A stretch of 64,000 nucleotides of DNA. Source: Jacaranda mimosifolia (Eukaryota > Streptophyta > Magnoliopsida > Lamiales > Bignoniaceae). This document shows, piece by piece, positions 28,301 to 38,159 of the stretch. Each line of letters opens with the position of its first letter. Within the stretch, counting starts at the first letter, position 1. Location of the stretch: NCBI GenBank assembly GCA_018894105.1, contig CM032128.1, forward strand, positions 15,233,001 through 15,297,000. Reading direction: 5' to 3'. Under the pieces are notes generated by a model, which had not been told where the DNA came from, searched no databases, and saw only the letters and a list, made by a program, of their open reading frames with translations. The position numbers and the translations under genes are program-made.

Positions 28301-31300
28301 TGAGAAAGATTGTAAATAATACATGTGGTGCTAAGTGAAGTAACTTAAAAACCAAACTACAAGTTTAAGATTTAACAAAAAAATATCAAGCAAATAAATT
28401 AATTTTAAATCAAAGTCAAGCAATAACATGTTTTTAACGAGTGTTTTTCCTCAATTTGAAGTTCCCATATATTGAAAATAGTTTGGAATGAAAAAGGAAG
28501 CTTACAATTATGCAAATGATCAATTTTAAATGGTTACAACTCTCTGATATGGCATCTTTTATGAGCTTATAACCTATGGTTGTAAAGCTCTAAGTCTAGT
28601 TTTTTATGACTTAATTTCTTTTAGAAATTCAAAAATATCGAAAAAATATAATAAATAGAAGCAGACTGCTGGATTTTTGAAAGAGTTTTAGTTGAAAAAG
28701 GAATTTTCACGCTCAAACTATGACAACTTATAAAAAATTTTCCATTCCAATTATGATTCTTTTCAAAATTTAGTAGACATTTAATGATGGTTATAAGAGG
28801 CACTACAAAAATTTAAGAAAATTAAAACATTGTAAGCTATTCACATTTTTATAATAATATGAACATCTAGCATGATAATTGTTATATATTATGTATCATT
28901 TTCCTAATTTGGCTTTCTGATCTGGCAAAGGAATTCCTGGAAGAAACCTGAAACAAGTATTATCAATGCAACTGTACTCTGGATGCCTTAATTAGATGCC
29001 ATCTGATACCCTGTTTTAGGTGGGAAGAAATAGTTATTTATTTGCACTTAATTGTCCCTAATTATTGTTTTCAGGAAGTAAGATGCTCTGATTTAAAATG
29101 CTAGCTCAAAAAAAAAAAAATATTTTCCTTTTGGACAGTAAGTATCTATGTCACAATATTTTTTTGAATGTGAATGTGAATATAAAAATAAAAAAAAATG
29201 GAAAAGGAAAGAAAGAAAATGAAATAGATGAATTAGGCAATAAGTATCTCATAATTATGTTTGTACAAACATTTCCCTTTCCTTTTCCTTCGAAATCAAA
29301 CATCTCAACAAAGTCCAAGAACCAGGCATTGCCTTACTGTTTCAATTCAATAAAATTTAAATTTGGTCGTCATCTTACTTTCAAGTTTCTGAAATCATTG
29401 CTTTATGATGATCGAGTAGTATCGTTTTTAAATTGTATCTGTTTAAATCACTTCAAGTTTCTGAAATCATTGCTTTCTTCCATTCTCATCTACTGGTTGA
29501 TTATGAAAATCACGGGATTGTTCGCCATCTGTTTTAACTTATTGAAAGGGATAGTTTGATGTATGCTTCTTGGATACTGAATACTGAATCTTGTTTTCCT
29601 GTGCTTCAGATTGTATGATACGGCAATAAGACTTGGAGAGCTTCAGGCCAAATTCAAATTGCAAATTGATCTTCAGGAATATGCCCAGGAGAATCTTAAG
29701 TTTGGTCTAGTTGAAGTTGTATATGAATGGGCAAAGGTAGTCTCTCTTCTCCCTTTCCTCCCATCTTCTACTTAATTTGAATCCTACCTACTTCTTTTCA
29801 GCCTCGTGTTTCGCACTTGGCATTGTAACTTACAGTTAAAATTCATTAAACACCAGAGTCTGTCCACTTGAACACTTGACTCTCGAAACAGAAGGTGCTT
29901 CACTGAACTGTCTGAAATCAAGCTCTTTGGAAGATGTTGATGACTTGTAGAGAACTACGTAAATATCCTTAGGATGTGAATGGAGTACAAATAAGTACCA
30001 TTGGCGTAAAGGGTGTGAAGGAGTCAAGCTTTAGTCGAACTTCTATCAAATACTTGAAGCTCATGCTCACTTAAAAATTTTGAGAGCTCGTCAAGTATAT
30101 ATTAGGTTCAAGCTTGAGCTTGAAGTATGATCACAAAGCTCAACCTCAGCTTGTGGCATGTTAAAATTCAATCTCTTAGTAAGTTCTCAAGCTTCATATA
30201 GGGCAGGAATGTAGATTGGTAGCAAGATAAATCTCTTACTAAATAGTCATGTTACATTATTCATTTCATTTAGACAAAAGACATTCAATAGACAAAGAAA
30301 GAACCAATAAATGATACTTATTTCCTAATTAAATCATGTCAAAGAATCTCAATTCAATCAACTTAAAGAAAATAAATATATGTTGTTCAAGGAGAGCATG
30401 AGTAAATAAATAACAAAAAATATCTCAGTTCTCAATAACTAAGATCTTAATTATCAACTTCTTCTGTAAATGAAGTTAACCTTCGGGTTACTAGGTGATG
30501 CCACAAAATGCACTGTATGGTCAGGAAAATTAGTTAAGAAAAATTTAAGGTGATAAATGTAGAATCTTCTATACAATTGAATCAATTGAAATTAATAGAA
30601 CAACTTTCAGAATATCTAAACCCTGACTTAACATTCAGGCACGTGCACACCTAGACACACGCACATGCACAGAGAGAGCATAGCTTCAGTTTATAGTGGT
30701 GGTGGTGACTGGGGCCACCAAAATATGGTGAGTGTGGAAGTAGTGCTTGTGAGGGTGATGATGGAGGTGGTGATTAGAGTAGCTGATGTCATCATCGTCG
30801 TGTAGGGTGACAGCTGGTATGTGTTTATTGAAGTTGTTAGATGTTTCCAGCACTTAGGGTTTGTAGCCATCAGTGATAGAGGTGACATTATGACGAAAGT
30901 GATGTTTAGCTGAAGATGGTAGCCAAACTCGTGGTGGTGAGTATTGGGGAGGAAAGGTAGGTGACAGATGTTGCTGAGGGAATAGCGACTGCCATAGAAG
31001 GAATATGTGAATTTCAAAATTCATACTAACAAAAAGGCTAGGGCAACAGGCATCCTAATTAATGCCTAATGTAGTATATTTTATGATTATATATTTATTA
31101 GTGTACTTATAGTGTTAAAATATAGTAACACTATTTATAATAAAAAAGGTGAGATGTTGATATGGCCTTATTTTTGTCTATCACTATAACCACTTCTAAA
31201 AACTTTACTAGCATAAGGGAGGTTTTTTATCTGCTTCTCATTCCATCCACATTTCCTCTCCCTCTCTAGATTCTTATTTTATTCACATTTAAGTTTTGTT

Positions 31301-32711
31301 TCCTTCCTCTCTCAGTTTCCATTTCTTTTCTTTTTCTTGAAAAATCACTTTATTGTCTAATTTCTGAAATTCGGTTATTTCTTACTTTTGATCATATAAA
31401 TAAATACATGAAATGATTAGCAAAAACGATATCATCACAAAGAAATTAAAATTTATTTTTAGTTTAATACTCTCTTTGTCCCTTACTAGATATCCCATTA
31501 TGAAGACGAAGTTTTAGATAAAAACTGACATGGTAAAACATTTTATTTATTATAGTTTTTCCCTCCAATTGAGTAGTGAAGACTTTCTAATATTATATCA
31601 TTGTTTTAACTGATGGGTACTTTCTGAAAGGAAATTCCGATTTTAGAAAGTGAGATTGTATGTGGGCACTCAAAAATAAAAGTATTCAATTCGGATACGT
31701 GTGACTTTTTTAAAATTATAATTACACGCATAGGGTGTTAAAATTTCTAGTAAAAAATAATTCAAAAGCACATTAATGCCTGAAGCACCTCAAGATCAAG
31801 TTGATCTTTATACGATCAGAATTGCCTCTTGGAACCTCTTCTAGGAGTTATGTTTTTTTTTTTTTTTTTTTTTTAAATATATATATATGTATATATATAC
31901 ATGACTAAATTACGACCTCCCATAGGAATTTCCAAAATTAAAAACATCTCTTGTTTATTTCTTCTATTTACCCAACATGCTCTTCCTCTAGGGTTTCAAA
32001 TGTAGAATGCTGATGTGACCAAAAAAAGTTGAAATTTTGTTTTCAGGCTTAACCTGGCTAGGTGGATTTTTTGTGGACAAAGTACTACTAATATAATTGG
32101 TCACTGTTCACATAGATTTTAACCGGTGTTTTTATTCAGTTTCTAAACGTCAGAGACAAAAAACATGCCACGCTCAAAAGTTCAGCAACATTATCTAGAC
32201 CAAATGAGAATTTGCCCAAATAAAGTACAAACCCCACATAAAAACTTAAAATCCTCCCCACACGACCCCATCAGCAATCAGGTGATGTCATCCTCATTTC
32301 TTGCAAAAATAAGAAAATCTAACAGAATGTAAATCGTTGAGGGTTGATTGAAACAAATAATGTTGAGGGGCTGAAGTGTTCAGGTGCACCCCCCCCTCCC
32401 CCCCCTTCTTCCCCCGGTTCAAGGGGTTTAACTTTAATGAATTTAATTCATTTAATTACGTGGATTTGTCTAATGCTGCTTGCTCTCGGAATTGGCAGGG
32501 TACCCCATTTGCCGATATCTGCGAACTTACCGATGTTCCTGAAGGCATGATTGTTAGGACGATAGTGAGGTTGGATGAAACATGCCGCGAATTTAGAAAC
32601 GCAGCAGCAATTATGGGGAATTCTGCACTTCACAAGAAAATGGAAATTGCTTCCAATGCAATAAAGAGAGATATTGTCTTTGCTGCAAGCTTGTACATTA
32701 CAGGGGTTTAG
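1..32711 (+). CDS. SKI2: SKI2-type DExH-box RNA helicase (5'-partial, 22 exons)
   Basis: The exons join into one open frame matching plant SKI2/DExH11, the 3'-5' RNA helicase of the SKI complex (with SKI3 and SKI8) that threads mRNA into the cytoplasmic exosome. Exons: <1-212, 2331-2591, 2708-2776, 2935-3010, 4090-4304, 4422-4529, 4934-5035, 5232-5432, 5578-5688, 6531-6598, 8087-8468, 8973-9128, 9199-9309, 10389-10442, 12856-13113, 14499-14608, 18080-18233, 18803-19250, 20911-21125, 21254-21492, 29610-29736, 32499-32711. The sum is 3890 nt: 2 leading bases, 1295 codons and a TAG stop. Every junction is GT-AG and phases agree. Visible-residue motifs: AHTSAGKT (about 328-335), DEVH (418-421), SAT (about 449-451), QMAGRAGRR (about 732-740), and a C-terminal DSHCT region. 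The N-terminus is cut by the window edge. Family assignment is firm; exact splice sites are by eye. Confidence 0.95.
731..754. repeat. (TG)n microsatellite
   Basis: About twelve TG dinucleotides in SKI2 intron 1, followed by a short G-rich run and TATC repeats. Confidence 0.95.
1541..1965. mobile_element. Tourist-like (PIF/Harbinger) MITE, 425 bp
   Basis: The element begins GGGCCGTTTGGAT and ends CAGGCCC, so its termini are imperfect inverted repeats (reverse complement of the end begins GGGCCTGTTT). It is flanked on both sides by TTA (1538-1540 and 1966-1968), the target duplication expected of PIF/Harbinger elements. The inside is AT-rich with no transposase, so it is non-autonomous. It lies in SKI2 intron 1. 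Confidence 0.8.
3011..4089 (+). other. SKI2 intron 4
   Basis: Non-coding, 1079 bp, AT-rich. I see no recognisable mobile element or RNA gene. The acceptor is TTACAG at 4084-4089. Confidence 0.8.
4422..6598 (+). CDS. SKI2: SKI2 exons 6-10: first RecA-like helicase domain
   Basis: Exons 4422-4529, 4934-5035, 5232-5432, 5578-5688 and 6531-6598 make up the ATP-binding RecA1 domain. Exon 6 holds the Q-motif-like [10 protein letters not shown]. Exon 7 holds motif I (AHTSAGKT) for ATP phosphate binding. Exon 8 holds the motif Ia/Ib stretch [16 protein letters not shown] and the LLTGDVS and MTTEILRSM segments. Exon 9 has motif II DEVH, the Mg-ATP site, and motif III LLSAT at its end. Exon 10 continues with [12 protein letters not shown] and ends in phase 2. 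All catalytic residues expected of a DExH helicase are present. Introns here are 117-842 bp. Confidence 0.95.
5689..6530 (+). other. SKI2 intron 9
   Basis: Non-coding, 842 bp, with an A-rich stretch near 6277-6345. Nothing else is recognised. Confidence 0.8.
6599..8086 (+). other. SKI2 intron 10
   Basis: Non-coding, 1488 bp. It contains a TA microsatellite at about 7588-7610. A motif resembling TTTTCTCACACAA is followed by CAGAGT or TAGAGT in two nearby copies (near 7530 and 7675). The part around 6780-7080 has two similar TTGAATTGC-type blocks and may be an old element end, unclassified. Confidence 0.7.
8087..13113 (+). CDS. SKI2: SKI2 exons 11-15: linker and second RecA-like domain
   Basis: Exon 11 (8087-8468) completes the codon left by exon 10, continues with [20 protein letters not shown], then a low-complexity Ser/Asn/Gly-rich linker (about visible residues 490-580), and ends [10 protein letters not shown] at a GTATGT donor. 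Exons 12-15 (8973-9128, 9199-9309, 10389-10442, 12856-13113) encode RecA2: [28 protein letters not shown], motif [17 protein letters not shown] and motif [12 protein letters not shown] with its arginine finger. Exon 15 ends with HLLRVEELK. The linker is the fastest-evolving part of plant SKI2; the rest is strongly conserved. Exon 14 is only 54 bp and sits between introns of 1.1 and 2.4 kb. Confidence 0.95.
8430..8868. repeat. Tandem duplication (about 215 bp x 2) spanning SKI2 exon 11 3' end
   Basis: Unit 1 (about 8430-8647) starts in exon 11 and covers its last 39 or so bases, the GTATGT donor and the following intron. Unit 2 (about 8648-8868) repeats this with an offset of 213-218 bp. The duplicated exon end reads GAGCTTTCAAATAGATCACT and then CTTTCCTGTATTT, so a decoy donor (CCT/GTATTT) lies about 213 bp downstream of the true one. 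The copies have diverged by point changes and small indels. Confidence 0.85.
9310..10388 (+). other. SKI2 intron 13
   Basis: Non-coding, 1079 bp, AT-rich with a short TACA-rich run near 9420-9445. Short open frames on both strands here lack any recognisable protein signature. Confidence 0.75.
10443..12855 (+). other. SKI2 intron 14
   Basis: Non-coding, 2413 bp. It has a pyrimidine-rich part near 11700-11785 and ATT-CC/GGAAT-rich segments near 10940-11110 and 12190-12310 that could be the two ends of a degenerate inserted element; I could not define termini or a target duplication. Confidence 0.65.
13114..14498 (+). other. SKI2 intron 15
   Basis: Non-coding, 1385 bp. No element or RNA gene recognised. 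Confidence 0.7.
14499..19250 (+). CDS. SKI2: SKI2 exons 16-18: arch/stalk and beta-barrel insertion
   Basis: Exons 14499-14608, 18080-18233 and 18803-19250 follow motif VI. They encode the helical stalk ([16 protein letters not shown], then [14 protein letters not shown]) and the beta-rich arch with GRVVVVKSQ and LLGVVVKTP. In yeast Ski2 this insertion contacts RNA and the ribosome; that role is family knowledge, not visible here. Exon 16 ends in phase 2 (GA) and exon 17 supplies G, restoring Glu. Exon 18 is the largest at 448 bp, has the conserved segment [12 protein letters not shown], and ends in phase 1 with LDPVKD across the junction. Confidence 0.93.
14609..18079 (+). other. SKI2 intron 16
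   Basis: Non-coding, 3471 bp, the second longest intron. Very AT-rich between about 14900 and 16300. This is probably accumulated repeat sequence but no termini, coding motifs or target duplications could be identified. Confidence 0.65.
19251..20910 (+). other. SKI2 intron 18 with purine-rich block
   Basis: Non-coding, 1660 bp. Between about 19655 and 19990 the + strand is strongly purine-rich (GA/GGA repeats including a GAGA run at about 19712-19733), so the - strand is a long polypyrimidine tract. A T-run followed by G-runs occurs at about 20097-20118. Confidence 0.8.
20911..32711 (+). CDS. SKI2: SKI2 exons 19-22: C-terminal DSHCT domain and stop
   Basis: Exons 20911-21125, 21254-21492, 29610-29736 and 32499-32711 encode the C-terminal helical DSHCT domain of Ski2/Mtr4 helicases. 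Landmarks are [81 protein letters not shown] and the terminal AASLYITGV before TAG at 32709-32711. Exon 20 ends in phase 2 and joins exon 21 across an 8117-bp intron that holds a retrotransposon; the frame is preserved, so the insertion has not destroyed the gene. Confidence 0.94.
21493..22374 (+). other. SKI2 intron 20, left part
   Basis: AT-rich, no coding signature. Homology between the two LTRs of the neighbouring copia element stops close to 22375, so the left end of that element appears truncated or replaced here. Confidence 0.6.
22375..22470 (-). repeat. copia 3' LTR fragment
   Basis: It begins at 22470 with TGTTGAGAA on the - strand, immediately after a purine-rich stretch (GAGGAAGAG). 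Detectable similarity to the opposite LTR region includes the GTACTTAA block and ends near 22375. Confidence 0.55.
22500..23979 (-). pseudogene. copia reverse transcriptase and RNase H remnant
   Basis: Reverse transcriptase is clearest at 23425-23054, with the catalytic VYVDDILIS (about 23301-23275) followed by [22 protein letters not shown]. Upstream RT blocks lie in other frames up to 23979. RNase H fragments continue to about 22500 with several stops. None of this can encode a working polyprotein. Confidence 0.85.
24019..25372 (-). pseudogene. copia integrase remnant
   Basis: A pre-integrase domain is visible at 25372-25157 (WHYRLGYPS, then a Cys-rich CESCELEK). The catalytic core between about 25150 and 24640 is broken by frameshifts. 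The frame 24633-24019 carries the C-terminal integrase part, with [10 protein letters not shown] and [19 protein letters not shown]. Confidence 0.8.
25492..26499 (-). pseudogene. copia gag and protease remnant
   Basis: The frame from 26499 to 25816 resembles copia gag, with [18 protein letters not shown] helices, a Gly/Arg-rich stretch and a CCHC zinc knuckle ([14 protein letters not shown]). An overlapping frame to 25607 and a further frame to 25492 carry the protease zone. The catalytic aspartate motif, normally D-S-G-A, reads KSGATTHIT here, so the active-site residue is lost. The following ADGS and SGSG segments are typical of copia polyproteins. Confidence 0.85.
26387..26838. repeat. Tandem duplication (about 218 bp, spacing 234) at the gag start
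   Basis: Copies at about 26387-26605 and 26621-26838 share long blocks such as GGCGGGACTACAACACATAA and GATGACATAATAAA. The duplication covers the gag start and leader of the intronic copia element. The copies differ at scattered positions. Confidence 0.85.
27251..29609 (+). other. SKI2 intron 20, right part
   Basis: Non-coding and AT-rich, with A-runs at about 27530-27545. A 153-codon open frame at 29098-29559 is Lys/Phe/Ile/Asn-rich and matches no family I recognise; I treat it as chance. It contains a repeated TTTCAAGTTTCTGAAATCATTGC-like block near 29380 and 29450. Confidence 0.65.
29737..32498 (+). other. SKI2 intron 21
   Basis: Non-coding, 2762 bp. It holds a GGT/GATG-rich stretch at about 30695-30800, a T-run followed by TA repeats at about 31853-31905, and C-runs at about 32388-32415 some 80-110 bases before the last acceptor. 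No element termini were identified. Confidence 0.7.
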
Positions 32712-34949
32712 TTCTGTTCGAGCCAAGAAGCATTGGTTACATGCTAACCCTACATTGTACACTATGGAAGTCCTTTTCCCAAATTGATGTCAGGTGAAGA
32801 CGTCTTTTATCATGTGGAAATATTTCAATTTCAGAGAGTAGGAAAGATGCATTTGCTCTCCTGTTAAGGAATGTGTTCTAATATTTGTGCTGCTAGAAAA
32901 GGATTATTTTTTCAGATAGATGCCCAAGGAACGGATAAAGACGTAACAGTACTATATTTTTAAGCATAGCTTCTTTGAGTAACTTCAATTTCTCCGAATT
33001 CAAGTTAAGACACTCCTGATCGAATGAAAATTTCTTAGTGATAGTTGAATTTGCTCAAGTTTCAGCCAATTATGCTTGTTTGGTTCTTGGATTTTAATGA
33101 AAAGAAAAATATTAAGGATATATTTTTTCTACTGAACATCTTGTGCTTTATCTTTTAGCCATTTTTGCTTTTGTTTTCTCACCAAAATTTTAGTTCCAAA
33201 AAGTAGGGTGAATGTACTCAAATTTGTTGATACAACACTCTGTGGAGCTGCGTAGAGGTGTAGCAACCAGAGTTTGCTGGAGCTAGCAATCAGCAATGAC
33301 TCAAGTTCTCTTTTCTCCAAATAGCAGTGTCTGATTTTAACTTGTCTCTATCCTGTTGATCCTCCCTTGCCAGCAGTGTATATTCATATGACCAGAATGG
33401 CATCATCTCCAGCAACTAATTCGAATAGGACATATGGCTGTTTCCAAATTGGAAAAAAACTACTGATTACCAGTTACCTTGGCTCAAATAGCAGCGGCTT
33501 TGAAGCAATAATATACAGGGTGATACCAGAATTTGGGCTATAATGAATTATTCCAATGTTTGTGGGTTAAAGGCCGCAGGAACATTGCTAATGGAACGAA
33601 TATCAAGTCAACCTTCATGGTAGGGAGAACAGTCTCCCAAGATAGTCAGCGCAAGCATTGTTCTAACTGTCACCCCCCAACCCAAAAAGAAAAAATCTAG
33701 GTGATTGAACAGCTTCTCCGTTATGGGCACTCGCTATAAGAGTATCTTTTATGATGCATCTGTAGCTGTATGCATAATGTATATGATGCTATATGCTAGG
33801 TTTAATCTGCATCAGATCTATAAGTGTCATGAGCGGATATCAATCCAATTTACATGAATAGCACTGTAAGACTGTAAGTACTCTCAATTATGATATAACG
33901 CAGTAGAGAATTAAGATTAGAATGTTTTATTGATTCAGCCGATGTGGGTAACTCAAAGTTTGTGTCTGCTTTCACAGTTTCACGTTCACCTTTAAAATTT
34001 AAAAAGTGGTCGAATCAGTGAAAAGAGTTCCCAAAAAGAGATAACCACAAATTTCATCATGGATGCTGCAATGTAAATCACAGCATGTAATGCTACTAAA
34101 GTATAGTGGGTTCTCATAGGACCCCGAATAATGGACACGTTCTGAGCATTAGAGGTTCATTGAAGTAGGACAATTAAGTTCTTTATTTGTACTGATAGTT
34201 AAATCCGTTATAGTACTCATTATTGGACAGCCTTGAAAAATATGGCCAGCCTCGTTGTGGGATGAGAACACAATTCGTCGTCCCATCCCATCAACTCTTT
34301 TTTGATAGGATTTGATCTGAACCCTGAAGGCTGAATTCCTATCTGATCTACATTCCCTTGGTGGGTTTGAATTTCCATTAGCTTGATTGGGCTTCAACTT
34401 TAAATTAATTTGTGTCCAATTAATTCAAAACTAGATTTGGGTTCCATCCATTGGTCATCAATTTAACTGGGCTTAGACTTTGAATTAATTAAAATCTAAT
34501 TAATCCAGCATTTGAATTGATTAGAGACCATATAAATTGTTGGTTCACCTTCATCTAAGCCTTCAAAGCGTATTAAAAGATGCTAACAAGTTTGTGTAGG
34601 TTCATATTAACCTTTTAATTATATGATGATTATCTAATTGAGGTGTAATAGTTGTAAGCAATTTATTTATTCAACTAAATTAGAAGAGTTGTCAGTCGAC
34701 TACTACTTATCAATTATCCTAAAAGATCATTCGCTTACTTGGACATGTCAATTTCCTAACTGAAAGTAGTAATTCAATTATTTTATAAAATTTAACTAAT
34801 GGAGTAATTATTTTATTTTAGGCCTCAATTAATTCATTTGTTGAATTGATATTAGACCTAATATAATTAGGAGAAGCCAAACAAAAATAATTGATTAGTT
34901 GATTGGATCAATTAATTAACATAAATCTTTAATTAATTAATGTGATATA
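32712..34949. other. Intergenic region 3' of SKI2
   Basis: This should include the SKI2 3' UTR. I see no canonical AATAAA within about 300 bases of the stop. No protein-coding signature is present. From about 34140 the sequence becomes rich in TTAATTAA blocks and looks like an older repeat into which the copia element at 34955 inserted. Confidence 0.6.
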
Positions 34950-34954
34950 ATTTG
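34950..34954. repeat. Target site duplication ATTTG (left)
   Basis: Identical to 41245-41249 immediately outside the right LTR. Confidence 0.9.
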
Positions 34955-35719
34955 TGTTGGAAATTGGTCTTCTTTGACCAAATTTTTAAGTGTGTTCAAG
35001 GAATTAATTTATAAGAAATTGGTGATTGTCGTAGATGACAATAATGTATTTAATTGACCAAAATCAATTTCGAGTGAATGAGAAATTAATGGTCAAAGTG
35101 AGCTACTTAATAGTTAACTAAGAAGACTAAGAATGAGCTAAAAGAATGGGAAGAGTGAAACTCCATCCCACATTGAAAGATGAATGAAAGGTAGGCTAAA
35201 ATATATATGTCAACTGTGGAGGTAAGGGATGAGTTCCCTTGGGGGTACCACAAGTGTTTGGAGGGGAGATGACCTACATGGTAGTAGGTTCAATCCAACC
35301 CACATGCGCGAACCGCCATCCAGTCGGCTTGGGCTTGAATTAAATCAAATTGGGCCTTTAGTCCAACATTAACTTTTTGGACCAAATTTTATCTAAAAAA
35401 GCCATGTTGACAACCTTTCAGCTGCTCCTAAGCTCTATTTATCAATACCGAGTTGCATCTTTCTAGTCAAACAATTTTTACAATATTTTCTGCATAAGTC
35501 CAGAAAATCTGCATGAGTTAATAAAAAGTTCAGTACGCTTAAAGTTCAAAAGATAAAACGATTTGTAGTGCTGCTACTATCTTAGTCAATTGTTGTATCT
35601 TGAGAGACGATAGCTATAGTTCTGTTAGCACCAATGTGGGGCTAATTCATTTTAAAGACAGAGAGCTCAACTTTTACATTGACTAGTTAATTCTAGAAAT
35701 TTACACCACCGCATTAGCA
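34955..35719 (+). repeat. copia 5' LTR
   Basis: Its 765 bp align with 40189-41244. It starts TGTTGG and ends TTAGCA. It lacks an internal segment present in the right LTR. No clear tRNA-iMet primer-binding site follows it. Confidence 0.9.
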
Positions 35720-35845
35720 ATTTTAAGAAGAATTATTCAATTTCTGTGATCATAGCATCAAACTAGGCTACTGTTCCACCAACCACCGCTGCTTCTCAAG
35801 TTACTGCAAGACTAGCAAAGTTTATTGGACTAAACTGGATTTTAA

Positions 35846-37275
35846 AATGTGGCAGCAGAAAATGCTGTTTTACCTAACGACTTTGAGCCTTGTTAGATTT
35901 TTGAAAGAGGACGCATCTGCTGTACTTGAAGATGACATTGATGTTGAAAAACGGGCAGCTTTGGATGCCTGGAATCAAAGCAATTTCCTATGCCGAAACT
36001 ATATCCTGAATGGACTGGATGACTAGCCGTATAACATATATAGCCTTATTAAGATAGCTAAAGAGCTGTGGGATTCACTTGACGAGAAATACTGGATAGA
36101 AGATGTCGGTTTAAAGAAATTTATGGTGGCCAAATTTCTGGACTATAAGATGGTGGACTCCAAATCCGTCATGAGCCAAGTCCAAGAATTGCAGATTATT
36201 CTGCATGAAATTAATGCTGAGAACATGACTTTAAGCTAATCCTTTCAAGTAGCTACTATTATTGAAAAGCTACTGCCATCGTCGAAGGACTTCAAGAACT
36301 ATCTCAATCATAAAAGAAAGGAGATGACTTTTGAAAATCTGATTGTCATGCTGCGAATTGAGGAGGACAATCGGATGTCTGATGTCAAAACAGGCAAAAT
36401 CATAATGGAGGCCAAAGCCAATTTGGTTGAACTAAGCGCAACTGCAAGTAAAAAGAGAAAGCACCAAGGAATTGGTTCAAACAACAAAGGCAAGAAACCT
36501 ATGAGGTTTCAAGGAAATTGCTACAACTGTGGAAAGCCGAACTACAAGGCCAAATCTTGTTGGCTTCCTAAAAAGAACAAACTAAATCAAGCCCGTATGA
36601 CTGAGGAAAAGTCTGTAACATTGGACTTCTCTGAACTAAACCTCTCGGCAGTGATTTTTGAAGCAAATATTGTTGACAATCCGAGAGAGTGGTGGATTGA
36701 CACTGGTGCCACTCGGCACATTTGTTCTGAAAAGTATATATTTTCAACTTATACTCCTGTCACTTAAAAGAAACTGTATATGGGAAACTCGAAAACTTTT
36801 GACATTGTTGGAATGGGCAAGATTGTTCTAAAGATGACTTCTAGCAAGGAGCTGACGCTGAATGAAGTTCTTCATGTCCCAAATATTCGGAAGAACTTAG
36901 TGTTAGGATCTTTGTTAGTAAAAAATGGCTTCAAGCTTGTATTTGAGTTTGATAAGTGGGTGCTTTCTAAGAATGGCCTTGTTTCTAGGTAGAGGCTATG
37001 TGCAAAATGGGCTGTTCAAGTTCAATGTAATGCCTGTAATCAGAACTATTCAAGTAAATAATAATAATAATAATAACGCCTTTGGTTCTGCTTACTTGAT
37101 TAAGTGCTATGAATTATGGCATGTTAGATTAGGACATGTTAATTGCAACACTTTGCGCAGATTAGTAAATTTGAAATTGTTGCCTCAATTTCAAATTGAC
37201 ACAACTCATAAATATGAAATATGTGTTGAAGCCAAAATGGCTAAAGCTCATTTCCATTCAGTTGAAAAAATATGA
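35846..37275 (+). pseudogene. copia gag, protease and pre-integrase remnant
   Basis: Gag-like frame from about 35846 with in-frame stops at about 36024 and 36236. At 36324-36767 it carries a degenerate zinc knuckle (CYNCGKPNYKAKSC, where the expected His is Tyr) and the protease motif WWIDTGATRHIC with its catalytic Asp near 36699. Further stops and a frame shift near 36765 and 36988 precede the pre-integrase part ([10 protein letters not shown]) ending at 37275. Confidence 0.88.
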
Positions 37276-37660
37276 CGTCTCTAGAATTAATTCATAGTGA
37301 TATATGTGACTTGAAGTTTGTGCAAACTAGAGGTGGGAAAAAGTATTTCATTACTTTTATTGATGATTGCACATGGTTTTGTTACGTATTTTTGTTACGA
37401 GGCAAAGATGAAGTACTAAAAGCATTCAAGTGCTATAAAATTGAGGTTGAAAATCAACTTAGCAAACAAATTAAAGCTATCAGAAGTGATAGAGACGGTG
37501 AATATGGAGCACCATTTGAAGAATTTTGCTCAACTTCTGGCATTATTCATCAAACGATGATTCCTTACTCATCTCAATCCAATTGAGTTGCTGAACGTAA
37601 AAATCGAACTCTTCAAGAAATAATGAATACTATGTTGGGGGGGGGGGGGGAGCTATACTT
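37272..37660 (+). pseudogene. copia integrase core remnant
   Basis: Contains LIHSDICDL, FITFIDDCTWF and RSDRDGEYG, matching the first two catalytic Asp blocks, then a stop after PYSSQSN and a run of 14 G at 37637-37650 that breaks the frame. Confidence 0.85.
37637..37650. repeat. G14 homopolymer
   Basis: Run of 14 G inside the integrase remnant. Confidence 0.95.
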
Positions 37661-38159
37661 TTAGCTAGCCACATTTTGAACAAAATACCCCACAAAGGGA
37701 AAGATGAAACCTTTTAAGAATTATGGAAAGGTCACAAGCTTTCCTACAAGTATATGAAAGTATGGGGGTGTTTGGTCGAGATGGAAGTACCTAAGCTAAA
37801 ATAGCTAAAAATAGGATCGAGAACTGTTGATTGCATTTTCATTGGATATGCACACAACAGTAGTGCCTATAGATTCTTGATGCATAAATCAACAGTTCCC
37901 GATATAAATGAAGAAATAATCATTGAATCTAGGAATGTTGTATTTTTCAAAAATATCTTTTCTTGTAAAGATAAGGAAGCATCAAGTTCTCAAAAAATAA
38001 TTTTAGAATCAACAAATGGCTCTCAAACCAATGAAGAACCAAAACGAAGTAAGAGGGTTCGAAAGGAAAAGATGCTTGGCCCAGACTTCCTAGCTTATTT
38101 GTTGGAAAATAAACCATGGACAATCGGTGAAGCATTGTCTAGTCCAGAAGCACCTTTAT

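Noticed and set aside
29098..29559. 153-codon open frame in SKI2 intron 20
   Set aside because: Low-complexity Lys/Asn/Phe/Ile composition typical of AT-rich DNA, no recognisable motif, no splice or start context, and it lies inside an intron of a well-supported gene.
32712..33120. Polyadenylation site of SKI2
   Set aside because: No canonical AATAAA near the stop; plant signals are too variable to place one by eye.
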